Of a stretch of 49,654 nucleotides of DNA, positions 42,517 to 49,654 are shown piece after piece. Under the pieces are notes generated by a model. It did no database searches, was not told the origin of the DNA, and saw only the letters and a program-made list of their open reading frames with translations. Within the stretch, counting starts at the first letter, position 1, and each line of letters opens with the position of its first letter. Where the stretch lies: the NCBI GenBank assembly GCA_036654795.1, contig JAVVRI010000001.1, forward strand, positions 1 to 49,654, written 5' to 3'. Both the position numbers and the translations under genes were made by a program. The stretch comes from JAVVRI01 sp036654795. Its GTDB lineage: Bacteria > Bacteroidota > Bacteroidia > Bacteroidales > Tannerellaceae.

Positions 42517-43425
42517 ATGGCACTGATATTTGACATAAAGCGATACGCCATCAACGACGGTCCCGGCATCCGCATTACTCTTTTTATGAAAGGATGCCCG
42601 CTGTCGTGCGTATGGTGCCATAACCCGGAAGGGATATTGAGCCGGAAAGAGAGATTATATACCCGAAAGAAGTGCATTGGATGTCAAAGTTGTGTGGAGG
42701 CATGTCAACAGCATGCCTTGAGCCTGACCAAGGAGGGTATTATTTGCGATGAATCGCGTTGCATTCTTTGTGGAACTTGTACGGAAGTTTGTCCTACCCT
42801 AGCAATGGAGATGTCAGGACGGGAATATACGGTAGATGCCTTGATAGAAGAGATCGTAAAAGAAACGGCCTTTATGGATCGTTCATCCGGAGGCGTAACA
42901 TTCTGCGGCGGCGAACCATTGCTGCATCCGGAGTTGTTATTAGAATTGCTGAAACGATGTGGAAAGCTAGGCATTCATCGTGTAGTAGACACTTCTCTTT
43001 TTGCAAAACCCACACTAGTAGAAGAGGTAGCCCGCCATACAGAACTCTTCTTAATAGATCTGAAACTGATGGACAGTGCGAAGCATAAGCTATATTGCGG
43101 TGTGCCGAACGAACGTATTCTGGGAAACCTCCGTCAACTGGCTGCATCTGGTGCTGATTTCTTTATCCGCATTCCACTTATTGAAGGGGTAAATGCTGAC
43201 GAAGAGAATCTTACGGCCTCTGCCTGCTTCCTATCTTCCCTGCAGTGGCAACGTAAAGTAGTCAACCTCCTGCCCTATCATGATATAGGCAAGAACAAGC
43301 ATGAAAAATTGCATAGTCAGTATAACCCAAACGGAATCCTCATGCTTCCGCCCACCGAAGCCACGCAACAACAAGCAATTGCTATCTTTGCAGCCTACGG
43401 AATAAAGGCGGTAATTGGAGGATAA
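42517..43425 (+). CDS. hypE: Glycyl radical enzyme-activating protein (HypD activase)
   Basis: The 302-residue radical SAM enzyme abstracts the glycyl hydrogen of its partner. Cluster cysteines 27, 31 and 34 lie in CPLSCVWC. Two extra ferredoxin-type 4Fe-4S sites follow (C53-C56-C59-C63 and C82-C85-C88-C92), typical of dehydratase activases and absent from PflA. VTFCGGEPLLHPE is the SAM-binding block. The ATG is 3 bp after the dehydratase stop. Its stop is 10 bp from the convergent dapA stop with no terminator visible. Confidence 0.92.
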   Translation: MALIFDIKRYAINDGPGIRITLFMKGCPLSCVWCHNPEGILSRKERLYTRKKCIGCQSCVEACQQHALSLTKEGIICDESRCILCGTCTEVCPTLAMEMSGREYTVDALIEEIVKETAFMDRSSGGVTFCGGEPLLHPELLLELLKRCGKLGIHRVVDTSLFAKPTLVEEVARHTELFLIDLKLMDSAKHKLYCGVPNERILGNLRQLAASGADFFIRIPLIEGVNADEENLTASACFLSSLQWQRKVVNLLPYHDIGKNKHEKLHSQYNPNGILMLPPTEATQQQAIAIFAAYGIKAVIGG

Positions 43426-43435
43426 AGTTATTTAA

Positions 43436-44329
43436 TCAGCATTTAATATTTAATTGGTTCAACACATCACGTATCTTTTCGAAGGTCGTGATGCGGGTTG
43501 GAACCAGAGGGAGACGCAGTTTGTTCTGTATAAAGCCCATGGCGTTAAGCATACTCTTGACGCCAGCCGGGTTTCCATCCACAAACAACAGATTGAATAA
43601 CTCCGTGAAGTTGTGATGAATCACGCGAGCACTTTCATAATTGCCTGCCAGACCAAGACGAACCATGCGGCTGAACTCACGCGGGAAGGCGTTGCCTATC
43701 ACAGAGATTACACCGATAGCACCCAACGTAATAAGCGGATAGGTAATGCCATCGTCGCCGGAGATTACATTAAAGTTCGCCGGCTTGTTTTTGATGATAT
43801 CATCCATCTGCGTAATGTTGCCCGAGGCCTCTTTTACTGCAATCACATTCTTGAATTCGCGAGCAATGCGGAGCGTTGTTTCGGCTGTCATGTTTACACC
43901 CGTACGTCCCGGCACATTATATAATACAATCGGAAGCTTTGTTGCTTCCGAAATAGCTTTATAATGCTGATAAATACCTTCCTGAGAAGGTTTGTTATAA
44001 TAGGGTACGACTGATAGAATCGCATCAATACCATCAAAATTGTCATGCTTTAGCTTTTCAACTATTGCGCGTGTACAATTCCCACCTACACCCAATACAA
44101 GGGGTATACGGTTTCTTACTTTAGTGATCACCAAACTGATGATTTCTTTTTTTTCTTCTTCTGTCAGAGTCGGTGTTTCTGCAGTGGTACCTAATACCAC
44201 CAGATAATCCGTACCATTCTGCACCTGGAAATCTACCAGCTTGCCTAATGCTTCGTAATCTACACTTTCATCTTCCTTGAAAGGAGTGATCAGCGCCACT
44301 CCCATTCCTTTTAAATTAATGTCTGCCAT
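43436..44329 (-). CDS. dapA: 4-hydroxy-tetrahydrodipicolinate synthase
   Basis: The 297-residue class I aldolase condenses pyruvate with aspartate semialdehyde, the first step specific to lysine/diaminopimelate synthesis. Schiff-base Lys166 is in VIAVKEASG, Tyr137 in VLYNVPGRTG with Arg142, and Thr48-Thr49 in GTTAE. Length and residues are those of DapA rather than N-acetylneuraminate lyase. Hydroxyproline pathways sometimes use DapA-like enzymes, but the residues here fit the biosynthetic enzyme. A -7-like TATTTTTG is at 44363-44370. Confidence 0.94.
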   Translation of the reverse strand: MADINLKGMGVALITPFKEDESVDYEALGKLVDFQVQNGTDYLVVLGTTAETPTLTEEEKKEIISLVITKVRNRIPLVLGVGGNCTRAIVEKLKHDNFDGIDAILSVVPYYNKPSQEGIYQHYKAISEATKLPIVLYNVPGRTGVNMTAETTLRIAREFKNVIAVKEASGNITQMDDIIKNKPANFNVISGDDGITYPLITLGAIGVISVIGNAFPREFSRMVRLGLAGNYESARVIHHNFTELFNLLFVDGNPAGVKSMLNAMGFIQNKLRLPLVPTRITTFEKIRDVLNQLNIKC

Positions 44330-44440
44330 AGGGAAACTATTCCTTTTTGTTATTTAGCAATGCAAAAATAAGGAAATAATATCATTTAGTACGTATGATG
44401 TGATCTTTTTATGGAATTATAATGCTGCAGTAACCAAAAG

Positions 44441-44476
44441 CTCCGTAACGGATGTCGAATGACATCCGTTACGGAG
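44441..44476 (-). terminator. Intrinsic terminator of gltA
   Basis: Perfect 16-bp arms (CTCCGTAACGGATGTC and complement) with a 4-nt loop, between the gltA stop (44529) and dapA. T-rich sequence lies on both sides. Confidence 0.85.
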
Positions 44477-44528
44477 ATTTTATATTTGGACAAAGGCCCT
44501 TATAATGAAAATGAATGGCTACTTATGA

Positions 44529-45872
44529 TCAACGTTCGCTCAGCGGCTTATAGCATTGTTCTTCCAGTACAGTCTTATAGGCGGGGCGTATGATGCGTTT
44601 ACCTTCGAAGCCTAACTCTTCGATGCGGTGAGCAGTCCAACCGACGATACGAGCCATGGCAAAGAGTGGAGTATAAATCTCCTGCGGCAAGCCAATCATC
44701 TCATAAACGAAGCCTGAGTAGAAGTCTACGTTCGATGAGACGCGCTTCTTCGTCCCTTTAAAATTGGCGAAACATTCGATAGCACGGTCTTCCAACAGTT
44801 CCAAGAATGCGAACTCCTCTTCGAGTCCCTTCTCTTTAGCCAAATCGCGTGCCAGCTCTTTGAGGACTAGGGCGCGGGGGTCAGAGATGGTATAAACGGC
44901 ATGACCGATACCATAGATTAGACCGGTGTGGTTATAGACCTCCTTGTTCAACATACGCATGAAGTAAGCGTCTATCTCTTGTATGCTTGTCCAGTTATGG
45001 ATGTTCTCCTTTAAGTGGTTAAACATGTCTACTACTTGAATATTAGCTCCTCCATGCAACGGCCCTTTCAGCGAACCGATGCCGGCCGCAATGGACGAAT
45101 AGGTATCTGTACCGGTAGAGCTGGTCACGCGAACGGTAAAGGTAGAGTTGTTACCACCACCGTGCTCAGCCTGCAATACAAGTAAAAGATCCAGTGTACG
45201 GGCATCCAATTCGGTAAACTCCTTTTTCAGCATGTGCAGGAAGTTCTCAGCAATGGAGAGGTTTTCATGCGGATGGCGGATATGCAACGATCGTCCTTGC
45301 GAACTGTGGCGCACGATGTTATAGGCATAAGCAATAATCGTCGGAAATTTAGAGATCAGCTCAACAGACTGACGCATCAGATTTTCGCGCGAAGTGTCAT
45401 CGGGGTTCGAATCGTACGTGTACATTTCCAATACGGAACGAGCCAAAATGTTCATAATATTGTGTCCTTCGAGGTCGAGGATGTTCATCTTAGTCTTTTG
45501 TTCCAACGGCATGTTGTCATTGAGCAGTTCGCAGAAGGAAGCCAATTCCTCCTTGTCAGGAAGCTTGCCAGAGAGCAGCAGGTAGGCTACCTCCTCAAAA
45601 CCGAAACGTTTATCGCGGATTAGGCCGTGAGCAATATCCTCCACATCGTAACCTCGATAAAAGAGTTTGCCGGGAATTGCCTTCATCCCTCCTTCGGGCA
45701 GGCGTTCATACCCTACTACGTTGCCCACTTTCGTCAAACCAACCAATACGCCAGAACCGTCTTCATTACGCAATCCGCGCTTAACGTTATACTTGGGAAA
45801 CAATTCGTTGTCTATCTTACATGCCTCTTTAGCAGATTCTGATAGCTTATAGATAAGATACTCCTTTTTCAT
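44529..45872 (-). CDS. gltA: Citrate synthase
   Basis: The 447-residue enzyme makes citrate from oxaloacetate and acetyl-CoA. Catalytic segments are present: LHGGAN with the first His, GIGHAVYTISDPRA with the second His, and SNVDFYSGFVYEMIGLP with the catalytic Asp. It carries an N-terminal extension of about 60 residues before the GYERLPEGGMKAIPGKLFYRGYDV block seen in Bacteroidetes enzymes. It is the last gene of acn-icd-gltA, 13 bp after icd, and is followed by a strong terminator. Confidence 0.95.
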   Translation of the reverse strand: MKKEYLIYKLSESAKEACKIDNELFPKYNVKRGLRNEDGSGVLVGLTKVGNVVGYERLPEGGMKAIPGKLFYRGYDVEDIAHGLIRDKRFGFEEVAYLLLSGKLPDKEELASFCELLNDNMPLEQKTKMNILDLEGHNIMNILARSVLEMYTYDSNPDDTSRENLMRQSVELISKFPTIIAYAYNIVRHSSQGRSLHIRHPHENLSIAENFLHMLKKEFTELDARTLDLLLVLQAEHGGGNNSTFTVRVTSSTGTDTYSSIAAGIGSLKGPLHGGANIQVVDMFNHLKENIHNWTSIQEIDAYFMRMLNKEVYNHTGLIYGIGHAVYTISDPRALVLKELARDLAKEKGLEEEFAFLELLEDRAIECFANFKGTKKRVSSNVDFYSGFVYEMIGLPQEIYTPLFAMARIVGWTAHRIEELGFEGKRIIRPAYKTVLEEQCYKPLSER

Positions 45873-45885
45873 TGCATTTAGTTAT

Positions 45886-47154
45886 TTAAGATTCTTTGAT
45901 TAATAAGTTGATACATTCGCCAAACTGACGTGTACCCAGTGCATGCCCGTTCGGCATAAAGCGTGCCAGGTCGTGAGTGGCCTCCCCTCTTTCGAAGGCC
46001 TGTTCCATGGCAGCAGTGATCAGTGCTGCTGCTTCGTTCCATCCCAGATATTCCAATAACATCACAGAGGACAAGAGCAGAGAGGATGGATTGACCACAT
46101 TCTTACCTGCAATATTGGGTGCCGTCCCGTGGGTAGCTTCAAATATTGCGTAGCCGCTGTCATAGTTTATGTTAGCTCCCGGAGCGATGCCAATACCTCC
46201 CACCATGGCCGCCAACTGGTCTGAGATATAATCTCCATTCAAGTTGAGCGTAGCAATGACGGAATACTCTTCAGGAATCAGCAAAGTATTTTGCAGAAAA
46301 GCATCGGCAATGACATCTTTCAGAATTACCTTGCCTGCTTTTTCTGCTGCGCTAAGAGCCTCCTTGGCTGCCGCTTCTCCCCGCTCCTTCTTGATCTTTT
46401 CGTATTGCGGCCAAGTAAAAGTCTGGTCACCAAACTCACGTTCAGCCAAGGCGTAACCCCATTGCTTGAAGCCCCCTTCTGTAAACTTCATGATGTTCCC
46501 CTTATGCACCAGCGTCACGCTGGGTAAGTGGTTAGTGAGGGCAAAATGAATGGCGGCACGTACCAAGCGCTCCGTTCCTTCAATTGAAACAGGTTTTACC
46601 CCAAACGAAGAGGTTTCGGGGAAGCGGATCTTCGTTACGCCCATCTCCTCAGTCAGGAAAGTGAGTAACTTACGTGCCTCCGGAGTACCTTGTTGCCACT
46701 CAATGCCGGCATAGATATCTTCGGTATTCTCGCGAAAAATGGTCATGTCCACCTTCTGCGGTTCTTTAATCGGAGTAACAACCCCTTTAAACCAACGGAC
46801 AGGACGCATGCAAACATACAGATCGAGCGTCTGTCGGAGTGCTACGTTTAGGGAACGGATCCCTCCACCAATGGGGGTAGTCAGTGGCCCTTTGATCCCA
46901 ACCAAATATTCACGGAAAGCCTCCATGGTTTCCTCCGGCAACCAACTGCCGGTTTGATTGAAGGCCTTTTCACCTGCCAAGACCTCTTTCCATTCAATAG
47001 ACCTCTTGCCATGATAGGCTTTTTGTAAAGCCACATCCACAATTTGTTGACAAACAGGAGTAATCTCTGCTCCTACGCCATCCCCTTCAATAAAAGGAAT
47101 GGTTACTCGGTCGGGAACAATCAAATGTCCCCCTTGATTTACTATTTTATCCAT
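45886..47154 (-). CDS. icd: Isocitrate dehydrogenase (NADP-type)
   Basis: The 422-residue enzyme decarboxylates isocitrate to 2-oxoglutarate. IPFIEGDGVGAEI and GGIRSLNVALRQ (Ser101 in the segment equivalent to the phosphorylated Ser of E. coli Icd) mark the prokaryotic type. The cofactor segments ATHGTAPNIAGKNVVNP and EYSVIATLNLNGDYISDQ are present. It is 13 bp upstream of gltA and 30 bp downstream of acn. The 2-oxoglutarate made is likely for glutamate synthesis, as no later cycle enzyme genes are present here. Confidence 0.95.
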   Translation of the reverse strand: MDKIVNQGGHLIVPDRVTIPFIEGDGVGAEITPVCQQIVDVALQKAYHGKRSIEWKEVLAGEKAFNQTGSWLPEETMEAFREYLVGIKGPLTTPIGGGIRSLNVALRQTLDLYVCMRPVRWFKGVVTPIKEPQKVDMTIFRENTEDIYAGIEWQQGTPEARKLLTFLTEEMGVTKIRFPETSSFGVKPVSIEGTERLVRAAIHFALTNHLPSVTLVHKGNIMKFTEGGFKQWGYALAEREFGDQTFTWPQYEKIKKERGEAAAKEALSAAEKAGKVILKDVIADAFLQNTLLIPEEYSVIATLNLNGDYISDQLAAMVGGIGIAPGANINYDSGYAIFEATHGTAPNIAGKNVVNPSSLLLSSVMLLEYLGWNEAAALITAAMEQAFERGEATHDLARFMPNGHALGTRQFGECINLLIKES

Positions 47155-47184
47155 TCTTTCAATGAGTTGTTGTTTCTTTTATGA

Positions 47185-49431
47185 TTACTGTGTCACATTG
47201 AGCGCAGAGCCGGCACGAAACCAGGCTATCTGTAATTCGTTGTAGGTATGGTTTACTTGGAATGACTCCTCGCTACCATCCGTATGATAAAGGGTCGCTG
47301 TCAGTTGCCTTCCGGGAGTAAAAGTTTTGAGGCCTAGGATGGAGATGCAATCGTTCTCCTGAATACGGTCGTAATCTTCCTTTACGTCAAAGGTCAGAGC
47401 AAGCATCCCTTGTTTCTTCAAGTTCGTTTCATGAATGCGAGCAAAGCTTTTGGCGAGGATCACCTTTACATTCAAGAAACGCGGTTCCATAGCAGCATGT
47501 TCGCGGGAAGAGCCTTCGCCGTAATTCTCTTCGGCCACCACAATGGAGGAAAGTCCCTTCTCTTTATACTGTTTGGCGACAGTGGAGACGGGTTCGTATT
47601 GGGCTGTCAACTGGTTGAGCACCTCGTTTGTCTTTCCGTTGAAGGCATTAACGGCTCCCATTAGCATATTGTCCGATATATTTTCCAGATGTCCGCGGAA
47701 GCGTAGCCAAGGACCGGCCATTGAGATATGATCCGTTGTACATTTGCCACTCGCCTTAATAAGTAGAGGCATCTGAACCAGATCGTCCCCATTCCAAGGA
47801 GCAAAGGGTGTAAGCACCTGCAAGCGATTCGAAGCGGGCTGAATGGTTATCTGAACCTCTTCGGCACCGGGGGCAATGTATCCATTGTCACCTACCGCAA
47901 AGCCGGTGGAAGGAAACAAGTCGCCAACAGGTTCTGCCAGCTTTACCTCACGACCATCTTCCGTTTTTAATGTGTCGGTTAGGGGGTTAAAGCATAAATC
48001 TCCGGCAATGGTTAGCGCCAATGTCAATTCGGGTGAAGCAACAAAAGCAAAGGTATTTGGGTTGCCGTCCGCACGTTTGGCGAAATTACGATTAAAAGAG
48101 GTGACAATGGCATTCCTGCGTGTATTGTCGTCCGTATGTCGTTTCCATTGACCAATGCAAGGACCACAGGCATTAGCCATAATGACCGCACCAATCTGTT
48201 CAAAATCACCTAGAATGCCATCCCGGGCAGCCGTATAACGAATCAACTCCGATCCCGGATTAATAATAAGAGCAGCACCTACGGGTATACGTTCCTTCTT
48301 AGCCTGACGGGCAATGGAGGCGGCACGACTCAAATCCTGATAAGAGGAGTTGGTGCATGAACCGACCAAGCCTATTTCCATCTTGCGTGGATAGCCTTCA
48401 GCCAACACTTTAGCCGCAAATTGCGAAATAGGTGTAGCTGCATCCGGGGTAAAGGGACCATTGATGTAAGGCTCCAGTTCGGTCAGGTTTATTTCGATTA
48501 AGCGGTCATAGTATTGCTCCGGATTTTCGTGTACCTCCTTGTCAGCAGTCAGACAACCAGCCACGTTGGTAGCCCAGTTCGCCACTTCGGCACGTCCGGT
48601 AGCATGCAGATAGGCAGCCATATTGGCATCAAAAGCAAAAAGCGAAGTAGTGGCTCCGACCTCGGCTCCCATATTACAAATAGTAGCCTTTCCGGTAGCC
48701 GACAGCGAAGCGGCACCTTCTCCAAAATATTCTATAATAGCATTCGTCCCCCCCTTGACAGTCAGGATGCCAGCCAATTTAAGGATCACATCCTTTGGCG
48801 AAGCCCATCCACTGAGCCGTCCGGTGAGTTTTACACCAATCAGACGGGGCATTTTCAGCTCCCATTCCATGCCGGTCATTACATCTACCGCATCAGCACC
48901 GCCCACTCCGATAGCAATCATACCCAATCCACCGGCATTTGGCGTGTGAGAATCTGTTCCCACCATCATTCCTCCGGGGAATGCATAATTCTCAAGCACT
49001 ACCTGATGGATAATGCCTGCTCCCGGTTTCCAGAAGCCAATGCCATATCGACTAGACACCGCGCGCAGAAAATCATACACCTCCCGATTAGACTCGGTAG
49101 CCGTATGTATATCCGCCGATGCCCCGATGTTCGCCTGGATCAGATGGTCGCAATGTACCGTGGCCGGCACTGCTGATTTCTTTTTACCGGAATTCATAAA
49201 CTGAAGCAACGCCATCTGCGCCGTAGCATCCTGCATCGCTACGCGATCCGGACGGAAATTCACATAATCTTCTCCTCGTTTATAACGGACATTTGTTTCC
49301 CCTGCGTACAAATGTGCATAAAGAATTTTTTCCGCCAACGTCATCGGACGGCCTATGCGCTTGCGAGCTTCCTCCACCCGGTCGGGATATTGCGCATAAA
49401 AATGTTTTAGCATATCAAGATCGTGCACCAT
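47185..49431 (-). CDS. acn: Aconitate hydratase
   Basis: The 748-residue protein isomerises citrate to isocitrate using a 4Fe-4S cluster held by Cys359 (VGSCTNSSY), Cys422 and Cys425 (ACGPCIGQWK). It is of the mitochondrial-like aconitase subfamily, not AcnA/IRP or AcnB, judging by length and by HTPNAGGLGMIAIGVGGADA. The swivel domain ends with GEGSSREHAAMEPRFL. First gene of the operon; TATATTTG at 49467-49474 lies 36 bp upstream. Confidence 0.96.
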   Translation of the reverse strand: MVHDLDMLKHFYAQYPDRVEEARKRIGRPMTLAEKILYAHLYAGETNVRYKRGEDYVNFRPDRVAMQDATAQMALLQFMNSGKKKSAVPATVHCDHLIQANIGASADIHTATESNREVYDFLRAVSSRYGIGFWKPGAGIIHQVVLENYAFPGGMMVGTDSHTPNAGGLGMIAIGVGGADAVDVMTGMEWELKMPRLIGVKLTGRLSGWASPKDVILKLAGILTVKGGTNAIIEYFGEGAASLSATGKATICNMGAEVGATTSLFAFDANMAAYLHATGRAEVANWATNVAGCLTADKEVHENPEQYYDRLIEINLTELEPYINGPFTPDAATPISQFAAKVLAEGYPRKMEIGLVGSCTNSSYQDLSRAASIARQAKKERIPVGAALIINPGSELIRYTAARDGILGDFEQIGAVIMANACGPCIGQWKRHTDDNTRRNAIVTSFNRNFAKRADGNPNTFAFVASPELTLALTIAGDLCFNPLTDTLKTEDGREVKLAEPVGDLFPSTGFAVGDNGYIAPGAEEVQITIQPASNRLQVLTPFAPWNGDDLVQMPLLIKASGKCTTDHISMAGPWLRFRGHLENISDNMLMGAVNAFNGKTNEVLNQLTAQYEPVSTVAKQYKEKGLSSIVVAEENYGEGSSREHAAMEPRFLNVKVILAKSFARIHETNLKKQGMLALTFDVKEDYDRIQENDCISILGLKTFTPGRQLTATLYHTDGSEESFQVNHTYNELQIAWFRAGSALNVTQ

Positions 49432-49466
49432 AACTATGTATATATTAATTATTAATACTCTGTTAG

Positions 49467-49474
49467 CAAATATA
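49467..49474 (-). promoter_or_regulatory. Candidate -7 element of acn-icd-gltA
   Basis: Minus-strand TATATTTG matches TAnnTTTG. No clear TTTG at -33. Confidence 0.5.
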
Positions 49475-49531
49475 CATTATATATTGATACGCCACATTCA
49501 ATTCTTTCTATCACACGATAAGCTTTGTCTA

Positions 49532-49654
49532 TCAATTGCGTATTGCTACTAAATAAGTAGAACGTTTAAGAGTGCTATTTTGTTCAATCACACGCCGACT
49601 AACGTTACGGCTACCTTCTGTTTGAACTATTTCCATTTTGGAAACAGTTGCATC
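49532..49654 (-). CDS. C-terminal end of an unrecognised minus-strand gene (partial)
   Basis: The frame is open from the right edge for 40 codons to a TGA at 49532-49534, ending STLKRSTYLVAIRN. Codon use looks coding, but the length is short enough for chance. It would lie upstream of the aconitase operon on the same strand. No family can be named. Confidence 0.45.
   Translation of the reverse strand, partial: DATVSKMEIVQTEGSRNVSRRVIEQNSTLKRSTYLVAIRN

Noticed and set aside
43436..44329. DapA-like enzyme of a hydroxyproline degradation pathway
   Set aside because: Its residues fit biosynthetic DapA, it is on the opposite strand to the dehydratase, and HypD makes pyrroline-5-carboxylate, which needs no DapA-like step.

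Overview
The window is a chromosomal segment of a gut-type Bacteroidales, most likely Bacteroides or a close relative. The evidence is a full Na+-NQR operon, HU-HIG DNA-binding protein, an anaerobic sulfatase maturase, a DUF5103/T9SS-plug homologue, AT-rich gaps, and repeated matches to the Bacteroides promoter (-33 TTTG, about 19 nt, -7 TAnnTTTG). One 10-base N run (39663-39672) marks an assembly gap inside an acyl-CoA ligase gene.

Layout, left to right. 1-2209 (minus strand) is the first part of a contractile injection system operon: a DUF4255 (Pvc16-like) protein, an unrecognised protein and the N-terminal part of a tail-sheath protein that runs off the left edge. 2374-8118 holds a tight sulfatase maturase-tldD-tldE operon, an exported Amidase_3 and an HU-HIG protein. 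8396-9647 has a probably 5'-truncated gene and tRNA-Arg(ACG). 9721-17127 holds a patatin/outer-membrane-barrel protein, htpG and clpC. 17720-26624 holds gyrA and a secreted TPR protein, serB, a Dabb protein, MgtC/SapB, pyrD-pyrK and a small XRE regulator. After an 861-bp gene-free stretch come holA, AMP nucleosidase, an orphan HSDR_N nuclease-like protein and two small membrane proteins. 30516-36482 is nqrABCDEF. It is followed by the DUF5103 protein, an acyl-CoA ligase, a glycyl-radical trans-4-hydroxyproline dehydratase with its activase, dapA, and an aconitase-isocitrate dehydrogenase-citrate synthase operon. A fragment of one more minus-strand gene lies at the right edge.

How the genes fit together. 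The segment is mostly housekeeping metabolism of an anaerobe: sodium-pumping NADH oxidation, the oxidative citrate-to-2-oxoglutarate branch that feeds glutamate synthesis, lysine/cell-wall precursor synthesis, pyrimidine and serine synthesis, and proteostasis (HtpG, ClpC). Accessory traits are the injection system, hydroxyproline use and host-glycan sulfatase maturation.

Most unusual observations: (i) three gene-free sites carry unrelated short palindromes, each arranged as about four units with exactly the same 22-bp period; (ii) NqrC carries an N-terminal rubrerythrin-type rubredoxin domain; (iii) a 374-bp non-coding block upstream of gyrA is bounded by 17-bp perfect inverted repeats and contains one of the 22-bp arrays; (iv) the glycyl-radical enzyme has hydroxyproline-dehydratase active-site residues at a constant offset from those recalled for the clostridial enzyme; (v) the injection-system operon begins with a possible 16-codon leader ORF overlapping the first large gene.
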